A stretch of DNA of 64,000 nt from Flavobacteriaceae bacterium UBA1903 (GTDB lineage: Bacteria; Bacteroidota; Bacteroidia; Flavobacteriales; Flavobacteriaceae): contig DDGL01000016.1 in assembly GCA_002337605.1 (NCBI GenBank), forward strand, positions 453,492-517,491. The letters are read 5' to 3'. Within the stretch, counting starts at the first letter, position 1. Each line of letters begins with the position of its first letter. This document shows, piece by piece, positions 36,413 to 45,908 of this stretch. The notes below the pieces were generated by a model. The model worked only from the letters and a program-made list of their open reading frames with translations, did not search any database and had not been told where the DNA came from. Made by a program: the position numbers and the translations under genes.

Positions 36413-36601
36413 TGAAGAATAATTGAGATTTTTTAAATCGTAGCTCGTAAATAGTAAATCGGTATTGCTTTTGAATTTTTAACACTTTATTTTTCACTTA
36501 TACCTTTAATCCCTAAAGTAGCCGAGGCTCATAGTCTTTTATTATTAGTTAACTATTTTTCTTCTTTATTCTTTCAACGCAGTGGTCTTTTATCTATTTC
36601 G

Positions 36602-36609
36602 TATTTTTG
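36602..36609 (+). promoter_or_regulatory. Candidate -7 box (TATTTTTG) for truA
   Basis: TATTTTTG lies 22 bp before the TTG start of truA at 36632 and matches TAnnTTTG. The -33 element is not clear. Confidence 0.4.
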
Positions 36610-36631
36610 CTGAAACTTTAAAACTCTTTTT

Positions 36632-37381
36632 TTGCGTTACTTCATTGAACTTGCTTACAACGGAACCAGCTACCACGGCTGGCAAATGCAGCCCAATGCG
36701 GTGAGTGTACAGGAGGTTTTAGAAAAAACACTTTCTACCTTTTTCAGGGAAGAGGTAAAGGTAGTTGGAGCGGGGAGGACAGACGCCGGAGTGCACGCCA
36801 GACAGTTATTCGCTCATTTCGATGTAGCGGAAGCTATCGAGGTAGAAAAAACAGTCTATAAACTGAATTCCTTTCTTCCAAAAGATATTTCAATACAGGG
36901 AATTCGCAATGTGGCAGACGAAGCTCACGCCCGATTTCACGCAACTTCCCGAGAGTATGAATACCTTATTACGTTGCGTAAAGACCCTTTTCAGCAAGAC
37001 CTGGCATATCAAATTAACCTGAAACCAGATGTAGCTTTAATGAATAAAGCAGCAGAAATTCTATTGCTGTATAGCGATTTTCAATGCTTTTCACGAAGCA
37101 ACACAGATGTAAAGACCTACCTTTGCAGGGTGACAAAAGCAGTTTGGGAAATGGAAGGTTTTACCCTGAAATTTACCATTACGGCAGATCGTTTTTTACG
37201 AAACATGGTGCGTGCCATTGTGGGAACGCTATTGGATGTAGGTTTTGGAAAAATAACACTGGATCAAGTTCACGAAATTATTAAAAGTAAAGACAGGAGT
37301 AATGCAGGTGCTTCAGCTCCGGCACACGGGCTGTATCTTACAAAAGTTTGTTATCCGCACACTATCTTTGTAACCAAATAA
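36632..37381 (+). CDS. truA: tRNA pseudouridine(38-40) synthase
   Basis: TruA isomerises uridines 38, 39 and 40 of the tRNA anticodon stem. The 249-residue protein begins with TTG giving (M)RYFIELAYNGTSYHGWQMQP, the standard family start; no ATG is suitable. The catalytic aspartate is in GAGRTDAGVHARQLFAHFD (about residue 52). The later ADRFLRNMVRAIVGTLLDVG motif is also conserved. Length is normal. It is followed by the ABC exporter gene, whose ATG is 24 bp downstream, probably in one transcript. Confidence 0.95.
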   Translation: MRYFIELAYNGTSYHGWQMQPNAVSVQEVLEKTLSTFFREEVKVVGAGRTDAGVHARQLFAHFDVAEAIEVEKTVYKLNSFLPKDISIQGIRNVADEAHARFHATSREYEYLITLRKDPFQQDLAYQINLKPDVALMNKAAEILLLYSDFQCFSRSNTDVKTYLCRVTKAVWEMEGFTLKFTITADRFLRNMVRAIVGTLLDVGFGKITLDQVHEIIKSKDRSNAGASAPAHGLYLTKVCYPHTIFVTK

Positions 37382-37404
37382 TAACAGCCCCCAATACTAA
37401 ATTT

Positions 37405-39171
37405 ATGGCTAAGGAATCAGGAAAAGCATTCGATTTTAGACTTTTTAAAAGGTTGTTGGCGTTTACCAATGCGTACCGTTTTACTTTTTATTTTGTCGCC
37501 TTTGCTGCCATTGCAATGTCTGTTTTGGGAGTGTTGACACCCCATTTACTGCAGCTGGCGATAGATGAAGCGATGTTTAATAAAGATTTGCCATTGCTTC
37601 AATACTACTTACTGTTAATGCTGGGGGTGCTTATTCTGGAAGTGTTATTTCAGTTTTCTTTTATTTACTACGCCAATTGGTTAGGACAAAATGTGATTAA
37701 GGATATCCGTGTAAAGCTGTTCAAATTAATGACCAGTTTTAGAATGAGGTACTTCGATAAAAGTGCTGTTGGAAGATTAACCACCCGAGCGGTAAACGAC
37801 ATTGAAACTATTTCCTCTATCTTCAGTCAGGGGTTGTTTATGATCATTAGCGACCTGCTTAAAATGGGGGCCATTGCAGGAATTATGCTGTATAAAAGCT
37901 GGAAGCTGGCATTAATAGTCTTCGCAATTTTACCTCTTATTTTGTATGCTACACGTGTTTTTCAACGTGCCATGAAAGTGGCTTTTGAGGATGTGAGAAA
38001 TCAGGTTGCCAACTTAAATTCGTTTGTACAAGAGCGTATTACGGGAATGAAGATTGTTCAAATCTTTACCCGGGAAAAAACTGAATACAAACAATTCAAG
38101 GAAATAAATGAGAAACATAAAAAAGCGTGGGTAAAAACTGTGTGGTACAATTCCATCTTTTTCCCAATTGCCGAAATGGCCTCAAGTATTGCCATTGGTC
38201 TCGTGGTTTGGTACGGTGGCCTGAATGCTGCAGGCGGTGGGATTATAACGTTGGGAATTGTCACAGCTTTTATTCAGTACTCACAAATGTTATTCCGTCC
38301 CTTACGACAGATAGCCGATAAGTTCAATACCTTACAAATGGGGATGGTGGCAGCCAATCGTGTTTTCGGAATTTTGGACACCAAGGCGCATATTGATAAC
38401 GATGGTGTTTTAGAACTAGGTAAAGCAAAAGGGGCGATTACTTTTGAGAATGTTCGCTTCGGTTATAACGAAAATGAAGAAGTGATCAAGGACATTTCTT
38501 TCGAAGTTTACCCTGGGCAAACCATTGCAATTGTTGGTGCTACAGGCGCTGGTAAATCTACCATTATTAATTTGCTGAACCGTTTTTATGAAATCAACAG
38601 CGGTCGGATACTTGTGGATAGAAACGAAATAAAAGAGTATACCCTGTCGTCACTGCGAAATCAAATTGCAGTGGTGTTACAGGATGTATTTTTATTTGCA
38701 GACACTATTTTGAACAACATTACGCTTAATAACGATTCCATTACCGAAGAAGAAGTAATTGCGGCAGCCAAGGAAATTGGTGTGCACGGCTTTATCACTT
38801 CATTACCCGGTGGTTACCAGTACAATGTAAAAGAGCGCGGGACGATGCTTTCTTCAGGACAACGACAGTTAATTGCATTTTTGAGAGCGTATGTAAGTGA
38901 CCCCGGGATCTTAATCCTGGACGAGGCTACTTCTTCCATAGATTCTTATTCCGAAGAAATGATACAAAAGGCAACCGATAAAATTACAGAAGGACGCACG
39001 TCTATCGTAATTGCGCACCGTTTGGCAACTGTTAAAAAAGCCGATAAAATTCTGGTGATGGATGCCGGTAAAATTGTAGAATCGGGTACACACCAGGAGT
39101 TATTGGAGCGCCCGGACGGATACTATAAAAACCTTTATGAAGTCCAATTTATGATTGAAGAGGCACTATAG
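37405..39171 (+). CDS. ABC exporter, fused permease and ATPase (MsbA/LmrA-type)
   Basis: I use the ATG at 37405 (MAKESGKAFDFRLFKRLLAF), 588 residues; an earlier in-frame start lies inside truA. Six transmembrane helices occupy roughly residues 30-310 and an ATPase domain follows, with Walker A GATGAGKST (about 396-404), signature LSSGQRQ and Walker B ILILDEATSS. This is the type IV half-transporter architecture of lipid and drug exporters and would act as a homodimer. The substrate is unknown. The 3' end overlaps the convergent DUF3667 gene by 37 bp. Confidence 0.95.
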   Translation: MAKESGKAFDFRLFKRLLAFTNAYRFTFYFVAFAAIAMSVLGVLTPHLLQLAIDEAMFNKDLPLLQYYLLLMLGVLILEVLFQFSFIYYANWLGQNVIKDIRVKLFKLMTSFRMRYFDKSAVGRLTTRAVNDIETISSIFSQGLFMIISDLLKMGAIAGIMLYKSWKLALIVFAILPLILYATRVFQRAMKVAFEDVRNQVANLNSFVQERITGMKIVQIFTREKTEYKQFKEINEKHKKAWVKTVWYNSIFFPIAEMASSIAIGLVVWYGGLNAAGGGIITLGIVTAFIQYSQMLFRPLRQIADKFNTLQMGMVAANRVFGILDTKAHIDNDGVLELGKAKGAITFENVRFGYNENEEVIKDISFEVYPGQTIAIVGATGAGKSTIINLLNRFYEINSGRILVDRNEIKEYTLSSLRNQIAVVLQDVFLFADTILNNITLNNDSITEEEVIAAAKEIGVHGFITSLPGGYQYNVKERGTMLSSGQRQLIAFLRAYVSDPGILILDEATSSIDSYSEEMIQKATDKITEGRTSIVIAHRLATVKKADKILVMDAGKIVESGTHQELLERPDGYYKNLYEVQFMIEEAL

Positions 39172-39959
39172 GATATACCTTGTTTTGCTTTTTGAGCTTC
39201 TATAAATTCCTCCATACCGCCGTTTGAAATCAACACTAAAAATTGAAGAATACTTATTAAAAGTAAGCACACTATAATAACTGCTATAAGAATTAATCCT
39301 CTCAGAAAAATTTGATTCCAACTTAATTGATAAAGCTTAGTATAAACATAAGCAGTATATATAAATAAGGGAATAAAAACAACATACCCTAACACATAAT
39401 AATTTACTCCCGCAGCAACGGCAATTAGAATTATTGGAAAGCTACTTATAGAGTATTGTGAAAATATATAGGTCATTATCACCAATTGCTCTGCATAGTT
39501 GTATTTTTTATGACCAATAAAAGTGAGTCTTGCGACTAAAGCATAGATAGGTAAGTTTATTAGAGTTATAATAGATATGAAGTCATAAATCCAATCCATG
39601 TTTTCATAGCTTTCAGGTAAGTTTGCGCCAATGCCAAAAGGAAGTTCCAGCGATTCTGGATAAAATCTTCTAACAATAAAAATTTGTATTCCTGTTAAAG
39701 TAAGTGCAATAGCAAAGTAGCTGAAAACATTAATATAGCGTTTTCGCATACCTTCAATATATCCTCCAATAACTGCAACAGGGTTCTTAAATAGGTGAAT
39801 ATATGTTTTAAAAAATGTATTATCAATATTTAAAAACCGATCCTGAAATTCTCCCCACGCGTTACGGAGCGTAAGACGATGAGAAATTAATTTTGCTCCG
39901 CAAATACTACAATACTGATCCTTCTCCTGAAGTTGCTGCTTACAATTTTTACATTCCAT
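39135..39959 (-). CDS. DUF3667 membrane protein with N-terminal zinc ribbon
   Basis: A 274-residue protein with an N-terminal CxxC-type zinc ribbon (MECKNCKQQLQEKDQYCSIC, cysteines 3, 6, 17 and 20) followed by an amphipathic stretch and about five transmembrane helices. The DUF3667 signature is TFFKTYIHLFKNPVAVIGGY followed by RYINVFSYFAIALTLTG. These proteins are frequent in Bacteroidota and have no known function; the ribbon may mark them for recognition at the membrane. The 3' end overlaps the ABC exporter gene by 37 bp and the start is 4 bp after cdaA ends. Confidence 0.86.
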   Translation of the reverse strand: MECKNCKQQLQEKDQYCSICGAKLISHRLTLRNAWGEFQDRFLNIDNTFFKTYIHLFKNPVAVIGGYIEGMRKRYINVFSYFAIALTLTGIQIFIVRRFYPESLELPFGIGANLPESYENMDWIYDFISIITLINLPIYALVARLTFIGHKKYNYAEQLVIMTYIFSQYSISSFPIILIAVAAGVNYYVLGYVVFIPLFIYTAYVYTKLYQLSWNQIFLRGLILIAVIIVCLLLISILQFLVLISNGGMEEFIEAQKAKQGISYSASSIINWTS

Positions 39960-39963
39960 AAAC

Positions 39964-40737
39964 CTAGCTTAAATCCTGCGTTAATTGCTTTTTCAGATCT
40001 TCTAACTCTTCAAATAACACAAAATCACCTTCTTTTAAGTACGAAATCTGTCCGTTTTCTTCGCTAACCACCAGGCAAAGCGCATCTGTTTTTTCGGTAA
40101 TACCAACAGCTGCTCTATGGCGTAACCCAAAACGTTGCGGAATACGACGGTCATTACTAACCGGAAGGATTACTCTGGTTGCCGAAATTTTATTTTCTTC
40201 AATGATCATAGCCCCATCGTGCAACGGACTGTTTTTGTAAAAGATACTTTCAATAATGGGTTGGTTTAACTCAATGTTCATAGTGTCTCCTGAATCTTTT
40301 ACAAAATCTAAACTGTTGTTCCGTTTAATAACCATGAGTGCTCCTGTGTTGGTTCTGCTCATGTTCTGACAGGCAGAAATGACACTTTCTACATTTGTAC
40401 TACTCGTTTTTTCCGAAGAAAACAAGTTGAATTTCTGCAATACTTTTCGACGTGCCGCAAAATTGGTAGAGCCCAACATCAATAAAAATTTACGGATCTC
40501 CTGCTGGAACACAACAATAAGAGCAAACATACCCACTCCTAAAAAGCCTCCTAAAATTTTACTTAACAAGGCCATTTGCAGGAGCTCGGTAAGCCTCCAG
40601 ATGGCATACACTATTACAATACCAACAAAGATGTTAATGGCTACAGTACCGCGCACCAATTTGTAGAGATAGTACATTAAAAATGCTACAAGCACAATGT
40701 CTATAATGTCAATAATCCTAATGTCGAGAAAATCCAA
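39964..40737 (-). CDS. cdaA: Diadenylate cyclase CdaA
   Basis: CdaA condenses two ATP into cyclic di-AMP, a regulator of potassium and osmotic balance. The 257-residue protein has three N-terminal membrane helices (about 10-26, 32-50 and 60-78) and a DAC domain with the catalytic DGA (174-176) and RHR (206-208) motifs in LHDGAMIIEENKI and GLRHRAAVG. The start is TTG at 40737, giving (M)DFLDIRIIDIIDIVLVAFL, the family start. It is followed by the DUF3667 gene and preceded by folP with 35 bp between. No CdaR or GlmM is adjacent, unlike in Firmicutes. Confidence 0.95.
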   Translation of the reverse strand: MDFLDIRIIDIIDIVLVAFLMYYLYKLVRGTVAINIFVGIVIVYAIWRLTELLQMALLSKILGGFLGVGMFALIVVFQQEIRKFLLMLGSTNFAARRKVLQKFNLFSSEKTSSTNVESVISACQNMSRTNTGALMVIKRNNSLDFVKDSGDTMNIELNQPIIESIFYKNSPLHDGAMIIEENKISATRVILPVSNDRRIPQRFGLRHRAAVGITEKTDALCLVVSEENGQISYLKEGDFVLFEELEDLKKQLTQDLS

Positions 40738-40772
40738 CGGCGGTCGAGTTTTGGTGGTTTAAAGGTATAAAA

Positions 40773-41606
40773 TTAGTCTGTATTATAAACAGATTGTAAC
40801 AGGGTAACACATTCTTTTGCCTCTTTTACATCGTGAACTCGCAGTATGTTCGCTCCTTTTTCCAGCGCCAGCGAATTTAAAACAGTAGTTCCGTTAAGTG
40901 CTTCCTCCGGAGTTGTTCCCAGTGTTTTATAAATAAGAGATTTTCGAGACAAGCCTGCCAAGAGGGGTACTTCCAAAGCTTTTAAAAGTTCAAAATTTTT
41001 CAGAATTTCAAAATTGTGTGCGCGTGTTTTGGCAAATCCGAAGCCTGGATCTGCAATAATATCATGAATTCCGGCTTTTCTCGCGGCTGCAATTCGTTCA
41101 GAGAAATAATGTACTAGTTCTTTAGTTACATTGGTATAGTTCGCTAAGGAGCTCATTGTTTCAGGAGTACCTTTCATATGCATTAAAACATAGGGAACTT
41201 TCAGCTCTGCTACGGTCGAAAGCATTTCATCATCCAACATGCCGCCACTAATATCGTTTACTAAAGCAGCTCCGGCTTCAACTGCTTGTTTTGCTACCGT
41301 ACTTCTGAAGGTGTCTATAGAAAGATGCATTTTAGGAAATTCCTTTGACAATGCTTCTAGTACCGGAACAACACGTTCTAATTCTTCAGTTTCTGATATG
41401 TCCTTAGCGCCAGGTCGCGAACTGTAGCCACCTATATCCAAAAATGTGGCGCCTTGGTCTACCATTTTTTCAGCCTGGGCAACAATGTCCCTAAGCACTA
41501 TGCTTCTCCCGCCATCGTAAAACGAATCTGGCGTTACATTAATAATTCCCATAATTTTTGGGATGGTTAGTGCTACGAGTTGGTGATTACAATTAAGTGT
41601 GTACAA
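40773..41606 (-). CDS. folP: Dihydropteroate synthase
   Basis: FolP joins p-aminobenzoate and dihydropterin pyrophosphate in folate synthesis. The 277-residue TIM barrel contains the signatures IMGIINVTPDSFYDGG, FLDIGGYSSRPGA and ISIDTFRS-type LSIDTFRST, then DISGGMLDD, IADPGFGFAKT and LAGLSRKS. The likely start is TTG at 41606, giving (M)YTLNCNHQLVALTIPKIMG. The gene diverges from the DUF1599 gene with only 52 bp between the starts, so promoters overlap. cdaA follows downstream. Confidence 0.96.
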   Translation of the reverse strand: MYTLNCNHQLVALTIPKIMGIINVTPDSFYDGGRSIVLRDIVAQAEKMVDQGATFLDIGGYSSRPGAKDISETEELERVVPVLEALSKEFPKMHLSIDTFRSTVAKQAVEAGAALVNDISGGMLDDEMLSTVAELKVPYVLMHMKGTPETMSSLANYTNVTKELVHYFSERIAAARKAGIHDIIADPGFGFAKTRAHNFEILKNFELLKALEVPLLAGLSRKSLIYKTLGTTPEEALNGTTVLNSLALEKGANILRVHDVKEAKECVTLLQSVYNTD

Positions 41607-41658
41607 TTTTCTATTTTGAGATATTTAAGCGAAATTTACGCAAATTCTATCGAACACT

Positions 41659-42204
41659 ATGGCTGAAACTTCAGAACAGTATAATGACGTGATTGAAACG
41701 TGCCGTGCACTGTTTATAAATAAAATGAAAGACTATGGAAGCGCGTGGCGTATCCTGCGCTTACCGTCGTTAACAGACCAGATTTTTATAAAAGCACAAC
41801 GCATACGCGGTCTTCAGCAAAATAAGGAGCAACGGGTGGACGAAGGACAGGAAAGTGAATTTATAGGAATTATAAATTACTGCATTATGGCGCTTATTCA
41901 ACTTGAAAAGGGTGTAGTGGAACAGCCGGATGTATCGCTAGAAGAAGCTACTCAGTTATACGACGAAAAAATAGCCGATACAAAACAATTAATGCTCGAT
42001 AAAAATCACGACTATGGTGAAGCCTGGCGTGATATGCGCGTAAGTAGTCTAACAGATCTGATTCTACAAAAACTATTACGCGTCAAACAAATTGAAGACA
42101 ACAAAGGCAAGACATTAGTAAGTGAAGGGATAGATGCCAACTATCAGGATATGATAAACTATGCAGTTTTCGCGATGATTCACTTAGGCGAAATAAACAA
42201 TTAA
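41659..42204 (+). CDS. Duplicated DUF1599 (Nmad1-type) protein
   Basis: A 181-residue protein made of two similar halves. LFINKMKDYGSAWRILRLPS with LTDQIFIKAQRIRGLQ in the first half aligns with LMLDKNHDYGEAWRDMRVSS and LTDLILQKLLRVKQIE in the second, and IINYCIMALIQLEKG aligns with MINYAVFAMIHLGE. Each copy keeps the DYGxAWR motif. The family is associated in phages with nucleotide modification, but the cellular role is unknown. It begins a forward operon-like run to clpS. The single-letter homology call is strong; function is not. Confidence 0.88.
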   Translation: MAETSEQYNDVIETCRALFINKMKDYGSAWRILRLPSLTDQIFIKAQRIRGLQQNKEQRVDEGQESEFIGIINYCIMALIQLEKGVVEQPDVSLEEATQLYDEKIADTKQLMLDKNHDYGEAWRDMRVSSLTDLILQKLLRVKQIEDNKGKTLVSEGIDANYQDMINYAVFAMIHLGEINN

Positions 42205-42214
42205 AATCAGACAA

Positions 42215-42736
42215 ATGATTAGAATACTTACGGTTCTTTGTTGTGTGTTGGTGCTTTTAGGGTGTAAGAATAATGATGATGATGCACCAACCAATGGGTT
42301 CTCAATAAACGGGACTACCTATGCAACTGGGTTTGCCTATACCACCGAAGGAAACGGCGCTAACAAGTCTATTTTAATCTTTTCGTCTGCAGACAGGACG
42401 CAACCTACGTATACGGAAAGCAGGGGAAGATTCGATTTGCGTTTTTCAGAAACACTTATTCCCGGTGCGTATAATTCTGGTACTGGTGCGTTTGGTGAAA
42501 CCTATGAGTTTTCTGAAGGTATCAGGGTTGAAGAGGGTTCGTTTGTATCAATGGGAACTAGTCTGGCATTTTCCACCAGTGGTTCCGGGGGGTTCCAATC
42601 TGCCTCGGCTACTGTGAATTCGGTAACCTTAAATACGAACGACCAGGTAACTCAAATAGACATAGATTACACTATAAATTTTGATGATAAAACAATACGA
42701 GGTAACTACAGTGGTCCCGTTCGGATTTCTTTTTAA
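42215..42736 (+). CDS. Small lipoprotein of unknown function
   Basis: A 173-residue protein with a lipobox (VLCCVLVLLGC, acylated Cys17) followed by an Asn/Asp-rich spacer and a beta-rich domain with Gly- and Ser-rich strands (SFVSMGTSLAFSTSGSGGF). I do not recognise the family, though it resembles the small DUF-type lipoproteins with one beta sandwich common in this phylum. It sits 10 bp after the DUF1599 gene and 47 bp before the BT_3928 gene, consistent with one transcript. Confidence 0.75.
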   Translation: MIRILTVLCCVLVLLGCKNNDDDAPTNGFSINGTTYATGFAYTTEGNGANKSILIFSSADRTQPTYTESRGRFDLRFSETLIPGAYNSGTGAFGETYEFSEGIRVEEGSFVSMGTSLAFSTSGSGGFQSASATVNSVTLNTNDQVTQIDIDYTINFDDKTIRGNYSGPVRISF

Positions 42737-42783
42737 CATAAAAGCGAAACATAAGTAGTGCCCGAAAAAATAAAAATTGAATT

Positions 42784-43965
42784 ATGAAATACATCGTAGG
42801 TTTCCTCAGAATATTTGTTGGGATATTTTTCATTATTAGCGGATTCATTAAGCTGAACGATCCCGTAGGTTTTTCCTTTAAACTAAAGGATTATTTTGCG
42901 CCAGATGTTCTTAACCTGGAGTTTCTGGTACCCTACGCACTACTTATTGCACTGTTTGTAGTAATTTTTGAAGTGTTGTTAGGAATCATGCTTATTCTGG
43001 GATATGCAAAAAAGTTCACGCTGTGGAGTCTATTGCTCATGATTTTATTCTTTACGTTTCTTACGTTTTATTCGGCATACTTCAACAAAGTGACAGATTG
43101 TGGTTGCTTTGGCGACGCTTTAAAGTTAACCCCGTGGGAATCTTTCTGGAAAGACATCGTACTAAGTGGTATGATCTTGATCTTGTTCTTCGGAAGAAAA
43201 CACATAGAACCGTTTTTTACAAGAGGCACGAGGGGCATCATAGTTTTTGTCTCATTTATAGCGAGTATGGCATTCGCTTATTATGTTTTACAGCACTTAC
43301 CGTGGATAGATTTCAGAGCCTATAAAATTGGAGCTAACATTCAAAAAGGAATGGAAGTTCCGGAAGGAGCACCAAAACCTATTTTTGAATACAACTGGAC
43401 CTTTAAAGTGAATGGCGAAGAAAAAGTAGTAACTACCAACGGAGATTATCCATCGCAGGAAGGTGAATTTATTGGTGTAGAAACAACCGAAATCCAAAAG
43501 GGATACGAACCACCCGTCCATGATTTTTCTATAGAACGTGATGGCGAAAACTATACAACTCAGTTTCTGGAGGCTGAAAACTTGATTGTTGTGATAGCCT
43601 ACAACCTTCAGAATACAGAGATGGAGGGCTATGAAAACATTCGTGAGATAACCAATAGAGCGCTGGAAAATAACTATCAGGTTATTGGTCTTTCTGCGTC
43701 AAGCCCTGAAAAAACAAAACAATTGGTAGCATCTCAAAACCTTAATTTTGAGTTTTATTTCTGTGATGAAACTACGCTAAAAACCATCGTACGAAGCAAT
43801 CCAGGAGTTTTGGAACTACAAAGAGGAACCATTACTCAAAAATTACACTGGAATGATGCGTTAGATTTAAAACTAAAACAACTACCTCCACGACCAAAAG
43901 TTGAAGAACTACTGGAGGAAGAGGTTCAGGATAGCACTCAGGTTGTAACAGATTCAATACAGTAA
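42784..43965 (+). CDS. BT_3928-family DoxX-like membrane protein
   Basis: A 393-residue protein with about four N-terminal membrane helices of the DoxX/MauE type (MKYIVGFLRIFVGIFFIISG then GFIKLNDPVGFSFKLKDYF) that carry the CGCFG motif (DCGCFGDAL), and a thioredoxin-like periplasmic domain from about residue 210, here without a CxxC. The CGC motif is characteristic of this family. Members have been linked to redox or quinone transfer, but this one is uncharacterised. The stop is 1 bp from the TTG of the permease gene, so they are tightly coupled. Confidence 0.86.
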   Translation: MKYIVGFLRIFVGIFFIISGFIKLNDPVGFSFKLKDYFAPDVLNLEFLVPYALLIALFVVIFEVLLGIMLILGYAKKFTLWSLLLMILFFTFLTFYSAYFNKVTDCGCFGDALKLTPWESFWKDIVLSGMILILFFGRKHIEPFFTRGTRGIIVFVSFIASMAFAYYVLQHLPWIDFRAYKIGANIQKGMEVPEGAPKPIFEYNWTFKVNGEEKVVTTNGDYPSQEGEFIGVETTEIQKGYEPPVHDFSIERDGENYTTQFLEAENLIVVIAYNLQNTEMEGYENIREITNRALENNYQVIGLSASSPEKTKQLVASQNLNFEFYFCDETTLKTIVRSNPGVLELQRGTITQKLHWNDALDLKLKQLPPRPKVEELLEEEVQDSTQVVTDSIQ

Positions 43966-43966
43966 C

Positions 43967-45043
43967 TTGCTAGGATACATCTTTAAAAAAATTGGCTATG
44001 CACTGCTCACGTTATTTGGAGTGGTCACGGTTATCTTTTTATTGTTTACCATACTTCCCGGAGATCCCGCGCGGATGATGTTAGGTCAAAATGAAAATGC
44101 CGAACAACTAGCCATAGTAAAGAAAAAGTATGGCTTCGATAAACCTGTGTCCCTTCAATACGTTTATTACCTGAACGATCTGTCCCCCTTGTCTTTTCAC
44201 AGTAATACCCAAGACGACTATACATTTCTTTCAGAAGATAAATACGCGGCTACCAAACTTTTTACAATCGCTGAAACCCAGGTAGCCATAAAATGGCCAT
44301 ACCTCCGGGAGTCTTTCCAGAAAAACGGGAAACACGTGAGCGCTGTGATTGCTGAAACCTTACCAAATACCTTCGTACTGGCAGTGTCTGCTATTGTAAT
44401 TGCAATGATTTTAGGTGTTTTACTGGGTATTATTTCGGTATTGTTTCGGGATGGCTGGGTAGATAAATTAATACAATTAGTGAGTACCTTTGGGATGAGT
44501 GTTCCATCGTTTTTTAGTGCCATTATTTTTGCGTGGTTGTTTGGCTATGTGTTGCACGAATACACTAATTTAAATATGACGGGCAGCCTTTACGAAGTAG
44601 ATGATTTTGGAGAAGGAAGCTACATTCAATGGAAAAACTTGATCCTCCCTGCTCTTGTGCTAGGAATTCGCCCACTGGCAGTGGTCACGCAACTCATGCG
44701 TAATTCGCTACTGGAAGTTCTCAATCAGGATTATATACGTACAGCAAGAGCAAAGGGCCTTTCGTTTTGGACCATTATTAGGCGTCACGCACTTAAAAAT
44801 TCACTCAACCCGGTCGTTACAGCAATTTCAGGATGGTTTGCCTCTATGCTGGCTGGAGCTGTTTTTGTGGAGTATATTTTTGGATGGAACGGCCTGGGTA
44901 AAGAAATTGTAGATGCACTTAACACGCTGGATTTACCTATAATTATGGGAGCTGTCCTTGTAATTGCTACGTTGTTCATCTTAATCAATATCTTTGTAGA
45001 TATAATTTATGGTTGGCTGGATCCTAAAATTAGTAAACAGTAG
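43967..45043 (+). CDS. DppB-like ABC transporter permease, orphan
   Basis: A 358-residue inner-membrane permease of the oligopeptide/dipeptide type. It starts with TTG (MLGYIFKKIGYALLTLFGVV), 1 bp after the BT_3928 gene. The family features are TILPGDPARMMLGQNENAEQ, the cytoplasmic loop VLNQDYIRTARAKGLS (EAA-like motif), and the C-terminal GLGKEIVDALNTLDLPIIMG. A periplasmic region of about 70 residues (about 60-130) is longer than usual. No DppC partner, ATPase or binding protein lies in this operon, so its partner must be elsewhere. Confidence 0.87.
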   Translation: MLGYIFKKIGYALLTLFGVVTVIFLLFTILPGDPARMMLGQNENAEQLAIVKKKYGFDKPVSLQYVYYLNDLSPLSFHSNTQDDYTFLSEDKYAATKLFTIAETQVAIKWPYLRESFQKNGKHVSAVIAETLPNTFVLAVSAIVIAMILGVLLGIISVLFRDGWVDKLIQLVSTFGMSVPSFFSAIIFAWLFGYVLHEYTNLNMTGSLYEVDDFGEGSYIQWKNLILPALVLGIRPLAVVTQLMRNSLLEVLNQDYIRTARAKGLSFWTIIRRHALKNSLNPVVTAISGWFASMLAGAVFVEYIFGWNGLGKEIVDALNTLDLPIIMGAVLVIATLFILINIFVDIIYGWLDPKISKQ

Positions 45044-45098
45044 ATCAGCATACGGTTAGCAGAAATAAACTTACCGTGAAAACTTAAATAAAAATAAA

Positions 45099-45851
45099 AT
45101 GCCAAGAAAAATAGTAGCCGGAAACTGGAAGATGCACAATGATCTTTCTGAAACTGAAACCTTATTAAAAGACTTAAAGAAACAAGTAATTCCTGAAGAC
45201 GTTACTGTTATGGTGGCACCTTCGTTTACAAACTTATACAAGGCTTTTGAATCCACCAGAGAACATCCAATCCAGGTGATCGCCCAGAATATGCACCAAT
45301 CAGAAAAAGGGGCTTTTACGGGTGAAATTTCAGCAAGTATGTTAAAAAGTGTTGGGGTGAAAACCGTAATCATAGGCCACAGCGAACGCCGTGCTTATTT
45401 TAATGAAACAGACGACCTGCTGGCAGAGAAAGTAAATGCAGCACTTGAAAGTGAGATTCAGGTAATTTTTTGCATTGGGGAAGAACTTAATGATAGAGAA
45501 AACGGAGATCAGTATGAAGTGATTCAAAACCAGTTAGAAAACGGGTTGTTTCATGTTTCAGAAGACAGCTGGGAGCACATTATGATTGCTTACGAACCCG
45601 TATGGGCCATAGGAACCGGCGAAACTGCAAGTCCGAAACAAGCGCAGGAAATGCATCAATTTATCAGAGAGGCAATTTCAAAACAATACGGCAAAGGCGT
45701 CTCAAAAGAGGTATCAATTTTATATGGCGGAAGCGTAAAACCGGCTAATGCAAAGGAGATTTTTGCCAAAAAAGATGTAGACGGAGGTCTAATTGGAGGG
45801 GCTTCGTTAAAAGCCGATGCTTTTATTGCCATCATAAATGCTTTCGAGTAA
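45099..45851 (+). CDS. tpiA: Triosephosphate isomerase
   Basis: TpiA interconverts dihydroxyacetone phosphate and glyceraldehyde 3-phosphate. The 250-residue TIM barrel has all hallmarks: VAGNWKMHNDL, VIIGHSERRAYF with the active-site His, IAYEPVWAIGTGETASPKQA containing the catalytic glutamate and flexible loop, and ILYGGSVKPANAKE. Length is normal. It sits in the forward run between the permease and prmA with about 55 bp on each side. Cytoplasmic. Confidence 0.97.
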   Translation: MPRKIVAGNWKMHNDLSETETLLKDLKKQVIPEDVTVMVAPSFTNLYKAFESTREHPIQVIAQNMHQSEKGAFTGEISASMLKSVGVKTVIIGHSERRAYFNETDDLLAEKVNAALESEIQVIFCIGEELNDRENGDQYEVIQNQLENGLFHVSEDSWEHIMIAYEPVWAIGTGETASPKQAQEMHQFIREAISKQYGKGVSKEVSILYGGSVKPANAKEIFAKKDVDGGLIGGASLKADAFIAIINAFE

Positions 45852-45908
45852 ATTTTAGCTATTGTAAAACTTCATTTGTTACGATACTATGCGCCTCATT
45901 CTTAATTT

